Assembly: GCF_004916895.1 (NCBI RefSeq)
Contig: NZ_SNTZ01000006.1
Span: 55,874 to 119,873 of the forward strand
DNA length: 64,000 nucleotides
From: Flagellimonas alvinocaridis
Lineage (GTDB): Bacteria > Bacteroidota > Bacteroidia > Flavobacteriales > Flavobacteriaceae
Direction of reading: 5' to 3'
Shown here: piece by piece, positions 45,806 to 55,195 of the stretch
Layout of the letters: each line of letters begins with the position of its first letter
Numbering within the stretch: the first letter of the stretch is position 1
Notes under the pieces: model-generated
Told to the model about the DNA's origin: nothing
The model's input: the letters and a program-made list of their open reading frames with translations, nothing else
Databases searched by the model: none
Position numbers and translations under genes: made by a program

Positions 45806-46037
45806 GCAATTTGGTTTTTTTGGAAAGGGATCTTTTAAAGGATATTTATGACAAGTTTTCAAAAGTTTTCAGGTGTGAAATGCTAATTGCAGATTTTCAG
45901 TAAAGTGTATTCTTTTTTCTAAACGGAAACCCATTAGGGCTCAACAAAAATTATTCCCCTGAACTGAACATAACGTTTTGTAGTTTTTTTCTTAACACTT
46001 TTCGTCATTTCTTTGCATTTCTTTAAAACACTGAACC

Positions 46038-46697
46038 ATGATCAAAGGTTTCATCTTCGATTTGGATGGAGTAATTACCGATACTGCAGAATTACATTAC
46101 GAAGCTTGGAAAAAGCTATCTGATGAAATGAGTTGGGATTTTGACCGGGAACTCAATGAAAAACTTCGGGGCATCTCCCGAATGGATTCCATTAAAGTTA
46201 TTATGGACCATAACAAGGTTACCCTGGAAGAACAGACGGTAATTGATCTAGCCACCAAAAAAAATGACCTCTACGTGGCCAGTTTGGACCATATGACCCC
46301 GGAAGATTATCTACCTGGAGCAAAGGAATTATTAACCCACCTAAGAACAGAAGGTTTCAGCGTAGCCTTGGGAAGTGCCAGTAAGAATGCCCTTAAAGTA
46401 TTGCAGCAGTTAAATGCCATGCCCTATTTTGATGTTATTGGGGACGGCAATAGCGTAACCAAAAGCAAACCTGAGCCAGATATTTTCCTTTACGCCGCAG
46501 AAAAGTTAAGGCTACCCCCCAATAACTGTATTGTGGTGGAAGATGCCGAAAAAGGTATTGATGCTGCCAAAGCAGGAGGTTTCCATAGTGTGGGTATTGG
46601 ACCCGAAGACCGTGTGGGCCATGCAGATTTAAGGTTTGACACCATGAAAGAGGCCACTTTGTTTGAGGTGAAATCCCACTTCGCTGATTTGTTCTAA
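46038..46697 (+). CDS. pgmB: Beta-phosphoglucomutase
   Basis: A 219-residue HAD-superfamily enzyme that interconverts beta-glucose 1-phosphate and glucose 6-phosphate. The phosphoacceptor motif FDLDGVITDTAELHYEAWK carries both Asp of DxD, and the cap has the substrate-binding RGISRMDS. LGSASKNA, the KSKPEPDIFLYAAEKL Lys and EDAEKGIDAAKAGG complete the HAD motifs. It is a single-gene unit here with its own terminator; maltose or trehalose phosphorylase genes that usually accompany it are not nearby. Confidence 0.93.
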   Translation: MIKGFIFDLDGVITDTAELHYEAWKKLSDEMSWDFDRELNEKLRGISRMDSIKVIMDHNKVTLEEQTVIDLATKKNDLYVASLDHMTPEDYLPGAKELLTHLRTEGFSVALGSASKNALKVLQQLNAMPYFDVIGDGNSVTKSKPEPDIFLYAAEKLRLPPNNCIVVEDAEKGIDAAKAGGFHSVGIGPEDRVGHADLRFDTMKEATLFEVKSHFADLF

Positions 46698-46717
46698 TAG
46701 CTTAAGCCATAAAAAAC

Positions 46718-46749
46718 AAAAAGCCCTGAGAACCACTCCAGGGCTTTTT
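46718..46749 (+). terminator. Intrinsic terminator after pgmB
   Basis: AAAAAGCCCTG at 46718-46728 pairs perfectly with CAGGGCTTTTT at 46739-46749; the T run is inside the second arm. Confidence 0.85.
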
Positions 46750-46901
46750 AAATAAAATCAAAACCAACCTAAACATATGAGTTAACCAACTCATTCATTT
46801 AAATTCTTCATAGCAATTTTCACTAGTAAAACAACTACAAGGAAAAATACCCTACTTTGTTTTTGATTTTTTTTTTGCTGATTGAAAAATACTTGACCCA
46901 G

Positions 46902-48503
46902 TTAGTATTTTAAAATTGAAAACGTCCCCGAAAATGGATCAAGGGAATCCAAAAGATTGGGAATCAGATTTTCTCCCAGCTCTAGATATAGTTCTGAGAA
47001 ATTGAGTTGGCGCTCTTGAAGGGATTTGTTCGGGAAGAGTTCATTCTGGATGTCAGTCATTCTGACCACATGATCTCTCAACTTTCGTTTTTGTGCCTTT
47101 AAAAGTCTTTTCTCCAAAGCATCCAGACCCTTTTTTTGCTTGATTTCTTGGGCCTTTACCGCACCCAAAAAGCTTTTATCGGTTTCTTCAGCAAGTTGAT
47201 ACATCTGCTCGAACTGCTCTTCCAAATATTTTTTCTGGGGAGAGAAATCAATATCGATATTGGAAATTTCCCTGATCTTTTTGTTAATGAACGTATTCTG
47301 TTTCAAAAAAAGATGGGATACTTTTAAATCCAGCCTGTTTATTTTATCGGCCTGTTTTTTTGTAATCACCAAAGCAGAGTTACGGAGCATCAACATAGGA
47401 AAAGTGATGTCCATTTCATCAAAATACGATTTCAGTTCCAACCAATAGGCCAATTCCCCTCCACCACCAATGTAGGCAAGATTGGGCAAAATCACTTCTT
47501 GGTACAAAGGACGGGCAATCACATTTGGGGAAAATCGCTCAGGGTGTTTATGCAGTTCCTCGCTAAGTTCTTTTTTGGAAAATTCTATTTCGGTATTCAC
47601 CACATGAAATTTCCCATGCTGTTCCACAATCCGTTCCCGGAGCCCTTCTTTAAGGTAGAAATAATTGATTTCCCTCGGATTTACTTGTATTGTATAGTCA
47701 GAAGACACCTTTTCCAGTTCTCCTATGGATTCCGTTACCTTGTTATAAGGGATTTGTTCAAAAATGTCCTTTTCGGCATAGGGAACCAGTAGTTTTTTAA
47801 GCGATGGGTCATCCCCATCCACGATCACCAATCCATGTTCACCAAACAGTTCGTTCACCAAATACCGGGTGGCCTTTGCCAAATTTGAATGCTCCAAATA
47901 TGCTTTTTTGAAAAGCACTTTTAAAGTTTCTGCATTTCCGGTTTTCCCCAATTCGGCCGATAAAGTCTCAAACACCGCATCTAGACCTTTCGTATCCAAC
48001 ATGCCTACAGCTCCAGAGGACGACCTGCTCCATTGCACCTTTTTTCCATGAAGATTGAAGTAATTGATCTCCTCAAAATCGTGGTCTTCGGTAGCCATCC
48101 AATACACCGGCACAAATTGATGTGCGGGATATGTGCGCTTTAGTTCCTTGGTAAGATTAATGGTTGATACAATCTTGTACAAAAAGTACAGAGGTCCTGT
48201 AAAAAGGTTTAACTGATGCCCTGTGACCACCGTAAACGTATTTTTTTCCTCTAAAGAGGTTACATTGGCCTCGGTCACCTCTGAGATTGCCATACCCTTA
48301 TATTGTTCTCGCAAAGCTTGTACAAGTATCGCCCGGTTCGAAAAAGTGTAGGCATCACTCTTCTCCTTGATCTGTTCCACAAAATTTTCAGGTGAGGGGA
48401 ATCGGTTATAAAATTGTTCTAAGTCTTTCCGCTGGTCTAGATAATCGCAAATAAGCTTGGAAAAATAACCGGTTTCCTTAAAGGGTATACAATCTACTTC
48501 CAT
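46902..48503 (-). CDS. bshC: Putative cysteine ligase BshC (bacillithiol synthesis)
   Basis: A 533-residue protein of the BshC family, which adds cysteine to glucosaminyl-malate in the last step of bacillithiol synthesis. Family landmarks are VVTGHQLNLFTGPLYFLYKI, VPVYWMATEDHDFEEINYF, the GGGGELAYWLELK segment and a long C-terminal coiled-coil (LEEQFEQMYQLAEETDKSF then ALEKRLLKAQKRK). Length is as usual for the family. bshA and bshB are not in the window. The start has a perfect -7 box 20 bases upstream. Confidence 0.95.
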   Translation of the reverse strand: MEVDCIPFKETGYFSKLICDYLDQRKDLEQFYNRFPSPENFVEQIKEKSDAYTFSNRAILVQALREQYKGMAISEVTEANVTSLEEKNTFTVVTGHQLNLFTGPLYFLYKIVSTINLTKELKRTYPAHQFVPVYWMATEDHDFEEINYFNLHGKKVQWSRSSSGAVGMLDTKGLDAVFETLSAELGKTGNAETLKVLFKKAYLEHSNLAKATRYLVNELFGEHGLVIVDGDDPSLKKLLVPYAEKDIFEQIPYNKVTESIGELEKVSSDYTIQVNPREINYFYLKEGLRERIVEQHGKFHVVNTEIEFSKKELSEELHKHPERFSPNVIARPLYQEVILPNLAYIGGGGELAYWLELKSYFDEMDITFPMLMLRNSALVITKKQADKINRLDLKVSHLFLKQNTFINKKIREISNIDIDFSPQKKYLEEQFEQMYQLAEETDKSFLGAVKAQEIKQKKGLDALEKRLLKAQKRKLRDHVVRMTDIQNELFPNKSLQERQLNFSELYLELGENLIPNLLDSLDPFSGTFSILKY

Positions 48504-48523
48504 TAAAACTGTAATGAGGTGAT

Positions 48524-48531
48524 CAAAGATA
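48524..48531 (-). promoter_or_regulatory. -7 box of bshC
   Basis: TATCTTTG on the minus strand matches TAnnTTTG and ends 20 bases before the bshC ATG, predicting a short leader. No clear -33 TTG at usual spacing. Confidence 0.45.
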
Positions 48532-48635
48532 AACCTCTTCTTTTTTTCTCATCCTAAAAATACGTTAATTACGTTTTCTTGGATACCCTTCTCCGCACAG
48601 ATACAAAAAAGTAGGTCTGTCATCCAATTTATTGT

Positions 48636-48643
48636 TAGATTTG
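48636..48643 (+). promoter_or_regulatory. -7 box of the M14 peptidase gene
   Basis: TAGATTTG matches TAnnTTTG and ends 22 bases before the ATG at 48666. No -33 TTG was found at 17-23 bases. Confidence 0.4.
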
Positions 48644-48665
48644 ATTACGACTAATTGACCCATAC

Positions 48666-51131
48666 ATGACAAAATTTTTATTTTTTCTCACAGCATTATT
48701 CACTTTAGCAATATCAGCCCAACAGTTAAAATCCCCTTCTGAGTTTTTGGGGTACGAATTGGGCACAGAATTTACCCGTCATCATGAGGTGGTGGATTAC
48801 TACGAGTATCTGGCCGAACAAGCCCCTGACAGGGTGAAGCTTACCGTTTATGGCCAGACCAATGAACGACGCCCTTTATTGTTGGCTTATGTCACGTCTG
48901 CAGCCAACATGTCCAATTTGGAAACCATCCGACAACAACACTTGAAGGATATGGACGGAACCGGAACCAGCACCAAGGCAATTGTTTGGTTGAGCTACAA
49001 CGTTCATGGCAACGAAAGTGTGAGTACCGAAGCTTCCATGAAGACCATTTATGAGCTTTTGACCAGCAAGAGTTCTTATCTTGAAAACACCGTCGTCATC
49101 ATGGACCCTTGCATAAACCCTGATGGAAGGGATCGTTACAGCAATTGGTACAATCAATATAAAAACACACCCTATCAAGTAGACCCCAATAGTAAGGAAC
49201 ACCATGAAGGTTGGTGGAATGGAAGGAGCAATCACTATATGTTTGACTTAAACCGTGATTGGGCATGGCTTACCCAAATTGAAAGCCAACAACGTATAGA
49301 AGTCTATAATGACTGGTTGCCCCACGTGCATGTGGACTTTCACGAACAGGGTGTGGACAATCCATACTATTTTGCCCCTGCAGCGGAACCTTACCACGAA
49401 GTGATCACTGATTTTCAGAGAAATTTCCAAATTACCCTTGGACGAAACCACGCCAAATATTTTGATGCAAATGGTTGGTTTTATTTCACCAAGGAAGTAT
49501 TTGACCTTTTCTATCCAAGCTACGGGGACACCTACCCCATGTACAATGGAGCCATTGGAATGACCTACGAGCAAGGAGGGAGCGGACGCGCTGGTTTAGG
49601 CATCATTACCAGGATTGGCGATACCCTTACCCTAAAGGATAGGATTGCACACCACTTTACCACAGGACTTTCCACAGTGGAAGTATCTTCCCAAAATGCC
49701 GATAAATTGAACACCGAATTCAGGAAGTTTTATCAAAATCAAAATTTCAAGTACAAAAGTTATGTCTTAAATGGGGATAAGGATAAAATAGATGCGCTTA
49801 AAACGTTATTGGAAAAGCATAGGATTACTTTTGGGCACCCTTCAAATGGGTTGGTAAAAGGCTTCGATTACAGTACAGGCTCCAACGGCAGTATGGCAAC
49901 CTCCTCCAACAGTGTTGTTGTCTCCACCAATCAGCCTAAGGGTACCTTGGTAAAGGTTCTGTTTGAACCCAATGCCAAGCTTACCGATTCGCTCACCTAT
50001 GACATTACGGCCTGGTCCCTGCCCTATGCCTATGGGTTGGATGCTATTGCTTCTACCTCGTTGATCGATGCAACACCAGCAAATACGAACAAAGATTCTG
50101 TGGCAAGTATTAGTGTTGGAGGACCTAATGATCAAGCATACGCCTATCTGTTTGATTGGAACAGCATGAAAGATGCCCGTTTTTTGGCAGAATTGCTCAC
50201 AAAAGGAATTCGCGTGAGAAAAGCAGACCATCCATTCACCTTGGATGGGAAATCTTTTGAAAGGGGAACATTGATTGTTACCCAGGGAGACAATCAACAC
50301 AAATCTGACTTTTACACCTCCCTCTTGGAATTGATGTCCAAGCACCAAAAAGACTTCACCTTGGCCAATACTGGCTTTGTGGATTCTGGTAAGGATTTCG
50401 GATCTAGTTATGTAAAAATGATTTCTAAACCCAAGGTGGCCATTTTATCGGGGGGACCAACCTCGACCTTAAGGTTTGGAGAAATCTGGCATTTCTTTGA
50501 GCAACAATTGCACTATCCCTTAACGGTTATAGACGACTCATATGCACAAAGGGTCAATTTGGACGACTACAACATTTTAATCTTGCCCGATGGAAGATAT
50601 GGGAACTATTTTGACGAAAAACAACTGAAAAGACTTCGCGAATGGGTACAAAAGGGTGGTAAGCTCATTGCCATGGGCGATGCTATTGGCGCCATTGATG
50701 GCGAAAATGGATTTGGTATTGAAAAAAAGGAGATGGATACCGACTCAACCAGCAATGTCCCGAGTCCACATGAAAATTTGGAAAGAGAACAGATAAAAAG
50801 GGCCATCACCGGTGCTATTTTTAAGACCAAGGTAGATAACACCCATCCTTTGGCCTATGGGTACGGTAAAGATTATTTCACGCTAAAACTTGGAAATGCC
50901 AGCTATAACTATCTGAAAAATGGCAATGCCGTTTTCTTGGAAAAAACTACGAAACCTTTTTCGGGATTCGCGGGAAGCGATGCTCAGGCCCAAGTGGCAG
51001 AATCTCTTATTTACGGCGCGGAAAACCTTGGTTCAGGCCAAGTGGTCTACATGATAGACAACCCACTTTTTAGAGGCTTCTGGGAAAATGGAAAACTGTT
51101 TTTCGCCAATGCACTTTTTATGGTAGACTAA
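48666..51131 (+). CDS. Secreted M14 family zinc carboxypeptidase
   Basis: An 821-residue exported metallopeptidase. After the signal (FLFFLTALFTLAISA) comes the M14 catalytic domain: His114 and Glu117 in YNVHGNES bind zinc, INPDGRDRYSNW follows, His226 in HVDFHEQG is the likely third ligand, and GMTYEQGGSGRAG carries the candidate catalytic Glu. The C-terminal part resembles a class I amidotransferase-like fold (VAILSGGPTSTLRFGE, YNILILPDGRYGNYF), with no obvious nucleophile. This two-part layout is usual for large Bacteroidota M14 proteins. It probably digests peptides in the periplasm or outside the cell. Confidence 0.92.
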   Translation: MTKFLFFLTALFTLAISAQQLKSPSEFLGYELGTEFTRHHEVVDYYEYLAEQAPDRVKLTVYGQTNERRPLLLAYVTSAANMSNLETIRQQHLKDMDGTGTSTKAIVWLSYNVHGNESVSTEASMKTIYELLTSKSSYLENTVVIMDPCINPDGRDRYSNWYNQYKNTPYQVDPNSKEHHEGWWNGRSNHYMFDLNRDWAWLTQIESQQRIEVYNDWLPHVHVDFHEQGVDNPYYFAPAAEPYHEVITDFQRNFQITLGRNHAKYFDANGWFYFTKEVFDLFYPSYGDTYPMYNGAIGMTYEQGGSGRAGLGIITRIGDTLTLKDRIAHHFTTGLSTVEVSSQNADKLNTEFRKFYQNQNFKYKSYVLNGDKDKIDALKTLLEKHRITFGHPSNGLVKGFDYSTGSNGSMATSSNSVVVSTNQPKGTLVKVLFEPNAKLTDSLTYDITAWSLPYAYGLDAIASTSLIDATPANTNKDSVASISVGGPNDQAYAYLFDWNSMKDARFLAELLTKGIRVRKADHPFTLDGKSFERGTLIVTQGDNQHKSDFYTSLLELMSKHQKDFTLANTGFVDSGKDFGSSYVKMISKPKVAILSGGPTSTLRFGEIWHFFEQQLHYPLTVIDDSYAQRVNLDDYNILILPDGRYGNYFDEKQLKRLREWVQKGGKLIAMGDAIGAIDGENGFGIEKKEMDTDSTSNVPSPHENLEREQIKRAITGAIFKTKVDNTHPLAYGYGKDYFTLKLGNASYNYLKNGNAVFLEKTTKPFSGFAGSDAQAQVAESLIYGAENLGSGQVVYMIDNPLFRGFWENGKLFFANALFMVD

Positions 51132-51240
51132 TCTCTTTTTATCTGATTTAAAACCAATTAGTACTGATATTTTAAGAATTTTGAACGCACCATAAACTTC
51201 AAAATTTTGTATCTTTAAAGGTAACAACAAGTATACGGTT

Positions 51241-52566
51241 ATGGGTACAAAACGTGCTATTAGGTGTTTTTTCAAGGAAAAATTAGTGAAGGGAACCTTG
51301 TTTTTGGTACTCATTGCTTTACAGTGGAATCCATCCAAAGTGCTGGCCTTTCAGGAAAATGTGGACACCACTGTCGACTTTAATCAGTATCAAGGTGAAG
51401 TGGTAGACGAGTCTACAAACAACCCTTTGGTATTTGCCACACTTGCGGTTGAAGGCACCAACATAAGTACCATAACCAATACGGAAGGTGGTTTTTTGCT
51501 CAAGGTTCCAAAAAACATAACCGATGGCAATGTGATTGTATCCTTTTTGGGATACAAAAACAAGACAATCCCACTATCAAGCTTACAACCTGAAAAAAAC
51601 AGAATTTCATTGTCGGTCTCCATTACCGAGCTTTCGGAAATCAACATCAACGTGCCCAAAGATGCTGCAGCATTGGTTAAGGAAACTTTGGCACGAAAAG
51701 GTGATAACTATTTCAGCGACCCTACTTTGATGACCGCTTTCTATAGGGAAACCATTAGGAAGCGCAGAAAAAATGTATCGCTGTCCGAGGCCGTTGTCAG
51801 TATCTATAAATCGCCCTATAATTCTGCACGCAATGATGCCCTGGAACTTTACAAGGCTCGAAAAAGTACAGATTACAGCAAATTGGACACCGTTGCCCTT
51901 AAGTTACAGGGGGGGCCATTCAATACACTGTATGTGGACATTATGAAATACCCAGAGTTTCTATTTGGGGAGGGATCCCTTTCAGATTACACGTTTTCTT
52001 TTGGTCGGTCTACCCGAATTAATGACCGCCTGATCTATGTCATTAAATTCAATCAGCGGGAAACCGTAACCGCTCCTTTGTACAATGGCGAACTTTTTAT
52101 TGATGTAGAAAACAAAACTTTGACGAGTGCCGTGTATTCCCTGAATATTACAGACAAGGATTTAGCTTCGCAGCTTTTTGTCAGACGAAAACCTATGGGT
52201 GTGGATGTTTGGCCTACTGAGGTCGCCTATCGTGTGGATTACCGCGAAAAAGGTGGGAAATGGTATTATGGGTATAGCAGTGTTATGCTGGAATTTAAAA
52301 TAGATTGGGAAGACCGTCTGTTCAATTCGGTATACAGCATGACCGCTGAAATGGCCGTTACGGATTGGGAAAGAAACGAGAGCGGGCAATTACCCAAAAA
52401 CCGGGAACGCATAAAAAAATCCATTATTCTCAGTGATGAAGCAATTGGGTTTTCAGACCCAGACTTTTGGGGCGAATATAACATCATAGAACCCGAAAGG
52501 TCCATTGAGTCTGCCATCAAGAAAATCCAAAGACAACTACGTCGCATAGAACGTCGAAGCAAATAG
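51241..52566 (+). CDS. Carboxypeptidase-like regulatory domain protein
   Basis: A 441-residue exported protein. After an N-terminal hydrophobic segment (GTLFLVLIALQWNPSKVLA) comes a CarbopepD_reg_2 domain (YQGEVVDESTNNPLVFATL, about residues 50-135) of the kind that precedes TonB receptors. No plug or barrel follows; in its place is a beta-rich domain of about 290 residues, with AFYRETIRKRRKNVSLSEAV in the first part and GKWYYGYSSVMLEFKIDW in the second. It ends with a strongly basic tail. It may be a periplasmic or surface protein that interacts with an outer-membrane complex. Function unknown. Confidence 0.8.
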   Translation: MGTKRAIRCFFKEKLVKGTLFLVLIALQWNPSKVLAFQENVDTTVDFNQYQGEVVDESTNNPLVFATLAVEGTNISTITNTEGGFLLKVPKNITDGNVIVSFLGYKNKTIPLSSLQPEKNRISLSVSITELSEININVPKDAAALVKETLARKGDNYFSDPTLMTAFYRETIRKRRKNVSLSEAVVSIYKSPYNSARNDALELYKARKSTDYSKLDTVALKLQGGPFNTLYVDIMKYPEFLFGEGSLSDYTFSFGRSTRINDRLIYVIKFNQRETVTAPLYNGELFIDVENKTLTSAVYSLNITDKDLASQLFVRRKPMGVDVWPTEVAYRVDYREKGGKWYYGYSSVMLEFKIDWEDRLFNSVYSMTAEMAVTDWERNESGQLPKNRERIKKSIILSDEAIGFSDPDFWGEYNIIEPERSIESAIKKIQRQLRRIERRSK

Positions 52567-52648
52567 TTGTCAAAACCATCCATTCCGTTTACTTTTATAG
52601 CAATTCCATGGCTCAGCCAAGGATTCTTTATACCATAATCCAAACTTC

Positions 52649-53707
52649 ATGTCAAAAAGAAGAACCTTTTTAAAATCTGCTTCCGCCTTGGGAGCTACTT
52701 TTATGTTGCCAAAAATTGGTATGGGAAATGAAAATCGACCTACCACTCCTACGCCAACAAGAATTAAACCCAAAAAATTAAAAAAAGGAGACACGATAGG
52801 TTTGGTCGCTCCCGGTTTTGCCATAAAACCGGACGTATTGCAAAAAGCATTGGAAACACTTCACAAAATGGGGTTTAAGACCTTTCATACCAACCGAATC
52901 ATAGGAAACCACGGATATTTTAGCAATACGGATGTAGAGCGTGTAAAAGATTTGCATGAAATGTTCGCCAATCCAGAAATAGATGCCATTCTATGTGCAA
53001 GAGGAGGGTATGGTTGCACCCGAATTCTTACTCATTTGGATTATGATATCATCCGGAACAACCCCAAGGCCCTGATTGGTTTTAGTGACATTACCGCATT
53101 GATTCAGGGTATTTACAAAGAAACAGGGCTTATCTGCTTTCATGGTCCAGTAGGTAGTACCATTGACGATGCCTATAGTCAGAAATACTTTAAAAAAGTG
53201 CTGATGAAGGGCAAGGATTCCCAAATCATAGAAAATGTGAAGTTAAAGGACCCTGAACTTTTGAACCATAGCGAGTACGAACGGTATACCATTACCTCGG
53301 GAAATTGCAAAGGCGAGTTGGTCGGGGGAAGCCTTACCTTGGTCAATGCATTGGTGGGAACCCCCCATGAAATCGATTTTACGGATAAATTGGTTTTCTT
53401 GGAAGATGTGGAAGAAGCTCCCTACCGAATGGACCGTATGCTCACCCAACTCATTGAAGGCTCTACTTTTTCAAAAGCCAAGGGAATTGTATTTGGAGTA
53501 TGCAAAGGTTGTGATCGAGAAAAGAAGCCCGATAATTTTACTCTTAAAGAGGTTATCATGGACCGTATTGCCCCACTGGGATTGCCCTCGGCCTATGGAA
53601 TGAGCTTCGGGCATGTTCCCAATAATTTTACTGTTCCAGTAGGCATTCATGCTGCTTTTAATGCAGACGATATGACTTTGGAACTGTTAGAGGCAGCGGT
53701 GATATAA
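52649..53707 (+). CDS. LD-carboxypeptidase (peptidase S66), Tat-exported
   Basis: A 352-residue serine peptidase of the LdcA family, which removes the terminal D-Ala from tetrapeptides during peptidoglycan recycling. The likely nucleophile is Ser146 in ALIGFSDITA; Glu in FLEDVEEAPYRMDRM and His in GMSFGHVPNNFT complete the triad. The N-terminus reads MSKRRTFLKSASALGATF, a twin-arginine signal, so this copy is exported, while classic LdcA is cytoplasmic. It might act on released wall peptides in the periplasm. It is monocistronic and converges with rocD. Confidence 0.9.
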   Translation: MSKRRTFLKSASALGATFMLPKIGMGNENRPTTPTPTRIKPKKLKKGDTIGLVAPGFAIKPDVLQKALETLHKMGFKTFHTNRIIGNHGYFSNTDVERVKDLHEMFANPEIDAILCARGGYGCTRILTHLDYDIIRNNPKALIGFSDITALIQGIYKETGLICFHGPVGSTIDDAYSQKYFKKVLMKGKDSQIIENVKLKDPELLNHSEYERYTITSGNCKGELVGGSLTLVNALVGTPHEIDFTDKLVFLEDVEEAPYRMDRMLTQLIEGSTFSKAKGIVFGVCKGCDREKKPDNFTLKEVIMDRIAPLGLPSAYGMSFGHVPNNFTVPVGIHAAFNADDMTLELLEAAVI

Positions 53708-53716
53708 CCACTTCTT

Positions 53717-54961
53717 TTATCCTTCGAAGTCTTGAATCGTTTTGGTAATAATGGAAATACAATCCATCAATTGCTCGCGGTTCATCACCAAAGGTGGTGC
53801 AAATCGAATAATGTTCCCATGGGTTGGTTTGGCCAAAAGACCATTTTCCTTCAGGGCCATACAAATATCCCATGCCGTTGAGCTTTCCTCGGAATCGTTG
53901 ATCACAATGGCATTCAGAAGACCTTTTCCCCTAACCTTCAACACTAAATCCGAAGTTGCCACGAACTTGTTGAGCTCTTCCCGGAACAATTCACCTAATT
54001 CTTCTGCATTTTGGGCCAACCCTTCCTCTTTAACTACCTCTAAGGCCGCTATGCCAACGGCTGCGGCTACCGGGTTACCACCAAAGGTGCTTCCATGGCT
54101 TCCTGGGGTAATCACTTCCATGATGGAATCATTGGCCAAAACGGCCGAAACTGGATAGGCTCCCCCAGACAATGCCTTTCCTAAAATCAGAATATCCGGT
54201 TTTACATTTTCATGGTCTACCGCCAAAAGCTTTCCGGTACGTGCAATACCAGTCTGCACCTCATCTGCTATAAAAAGAACATTATACTTTTCACAAAGGG
54301 CCTTGGCGGCAGCCAGATATCCTTCAGAAGGTACATAGACGCCGGCTTCACCTTGAATGGGTTCCACCAAAAACCCAGCTACATGCGGATTGCCCTGCAA
54401 TGCATTTTCCAAAGCGGATAAATTATCATATTCTATTTTGATAAAGCCTTCGGTATACGGCCCATAATCTGTATTGGCCACTGGGTCGTTTGAAAATGAA
54501 ATGATAGTGGTAGTCCTTCCATGAAAATTGTTTTCGCAAACCACAATTTTGGCCTGGTTTTCTGGAACATTTTTCTTGCGATATGCCCATCGCCTACAAA
54601 TTTTCAGTGCAGTCTCCACGGCCTCGGCCCCTGTGTTCATGGGCAAAAGCTTATCAAATCCAAAAGTGGTCGTGGCATATTTCTCAAAGTTCCCCAACAT
54701 ATCGTTGTAAAAAGCGCGGGAGGTCAAGGTCAAGGTCTTGGCCTGTTCCACCATGGCACCAACAATTTTGGGGTGGCAATGCCCCTGATTCACTGCAGAA
54801 TAGGCCGACAAAAAATCATAGTACTTTTTACCTTCCACGTCCCAAACGTAGACACCTTCACCTCTACTTAAAACCACAGGAAGTGGGTGGTAGTTATGGG
54901 CGCCATACTTGTTTTCCAAATCTATCGCTTGCTGCGATGTTAAATGCTCTAAAACAGCCAT
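53717..54961 (-). CDS. rocD: Ornithine--oxo-acid transaminase
   Basis: A 414-residue PLP-dependent class III aminotransferase that converts ornithine and 2-oxoglutarate to glutamate semialdehyde and glutamate. The family start is [38 protein letters not shown] and [15 protein letters not shown] bind [17 protein letters not shown] precedes the Schiff-base Lys in [23 protein letters not shown] near the N-terminus is typical of ornithine transaminase over acetylornithine transaminase. It is likely used in arginine breakdown or proline synthesis. A TAATTTTA box lies upstream. Confidence 0.94.
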   Translation of the reverse strand: MAVLEHLTSQQAIDLENKYGAHNYHPLPVVLSRGEGVYVWDVEGKKYYDFLSAYSAVNQGHCHPKIVGAMVEQAKTLTLTSRAFYNDMLGNFEKYATTTFGFDKLLPMNTGAEAVETALKICRRWAYRKKNVPENQAKIVVCENNFHGRTTTIISFSNDPVANTDYGPYTEGFIKIEYDNLSALENALQGNPHVAGFLVEPIQGEAGVYVPSEGYLAAAKALCEKYNVLFIADEVQTGIARTGKLLAVDHENVKPDILILGKALSGGAYPVSAVLANDSIMEVITPGSHGSTFGGNPVAAAVGIAALEVVKEEGLAQNAEELGELFREELNKFVATSDLVLKVRGKGLLNAIVINDSEESSTAWDICMALKENGLLAKPTHGNIIRFAPPLVMNREQLMDCISIITKTIQDFEG

Positions 54962-55183
54962 TTTAGTTTAAATTAAAATTATAAAACAACCATTCCTACA
55001 GTACCTTTTTTCTTTCGAGGTCTCGAAAAAGCAGCGTGGGAGAGAAATCATCCCTTGAAGTGCCCGCAAATTACAAATTATTGTGCAAAAAAGAGGCTTC
55101 CCCTACCCGATTCCTTGTCCAAAATCCCTCAAAGTTTTAAGTCAATTTAAGAAGCTTGGCAATGTCAAATAGCAAAAAGAAGT

Positions 55184-55191
55184 TACTTTTG
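55184..55191 (+). promoter_or_regulatory. -7 box immediately before rlmD
   Basis: TACTTTTG matches TAnnTTTG and ends four bases before the ATG (TACTTTTGCCCCATG). Transcription would start at about the start codon. A TTG lies 25 bases upstream, slightly beyond the usual -33 spacing. Confidence 0.5.
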
Positions 55192-55195
55192 CCCC

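Noticed and set aside
46776..46793. ATGAGTT/AACTCAT hairpin after pgmB
   Set aside because: Seven A+T-rich base pairs without a T tail; the real terminator is just upstream at 46718.
55013..55028. TTTCGAGGTCTCGAAA hairpin between rocD and rlmD
   Set aside because: It has no T run on either strand and a short stem, and lies far from both starts; probably chance.
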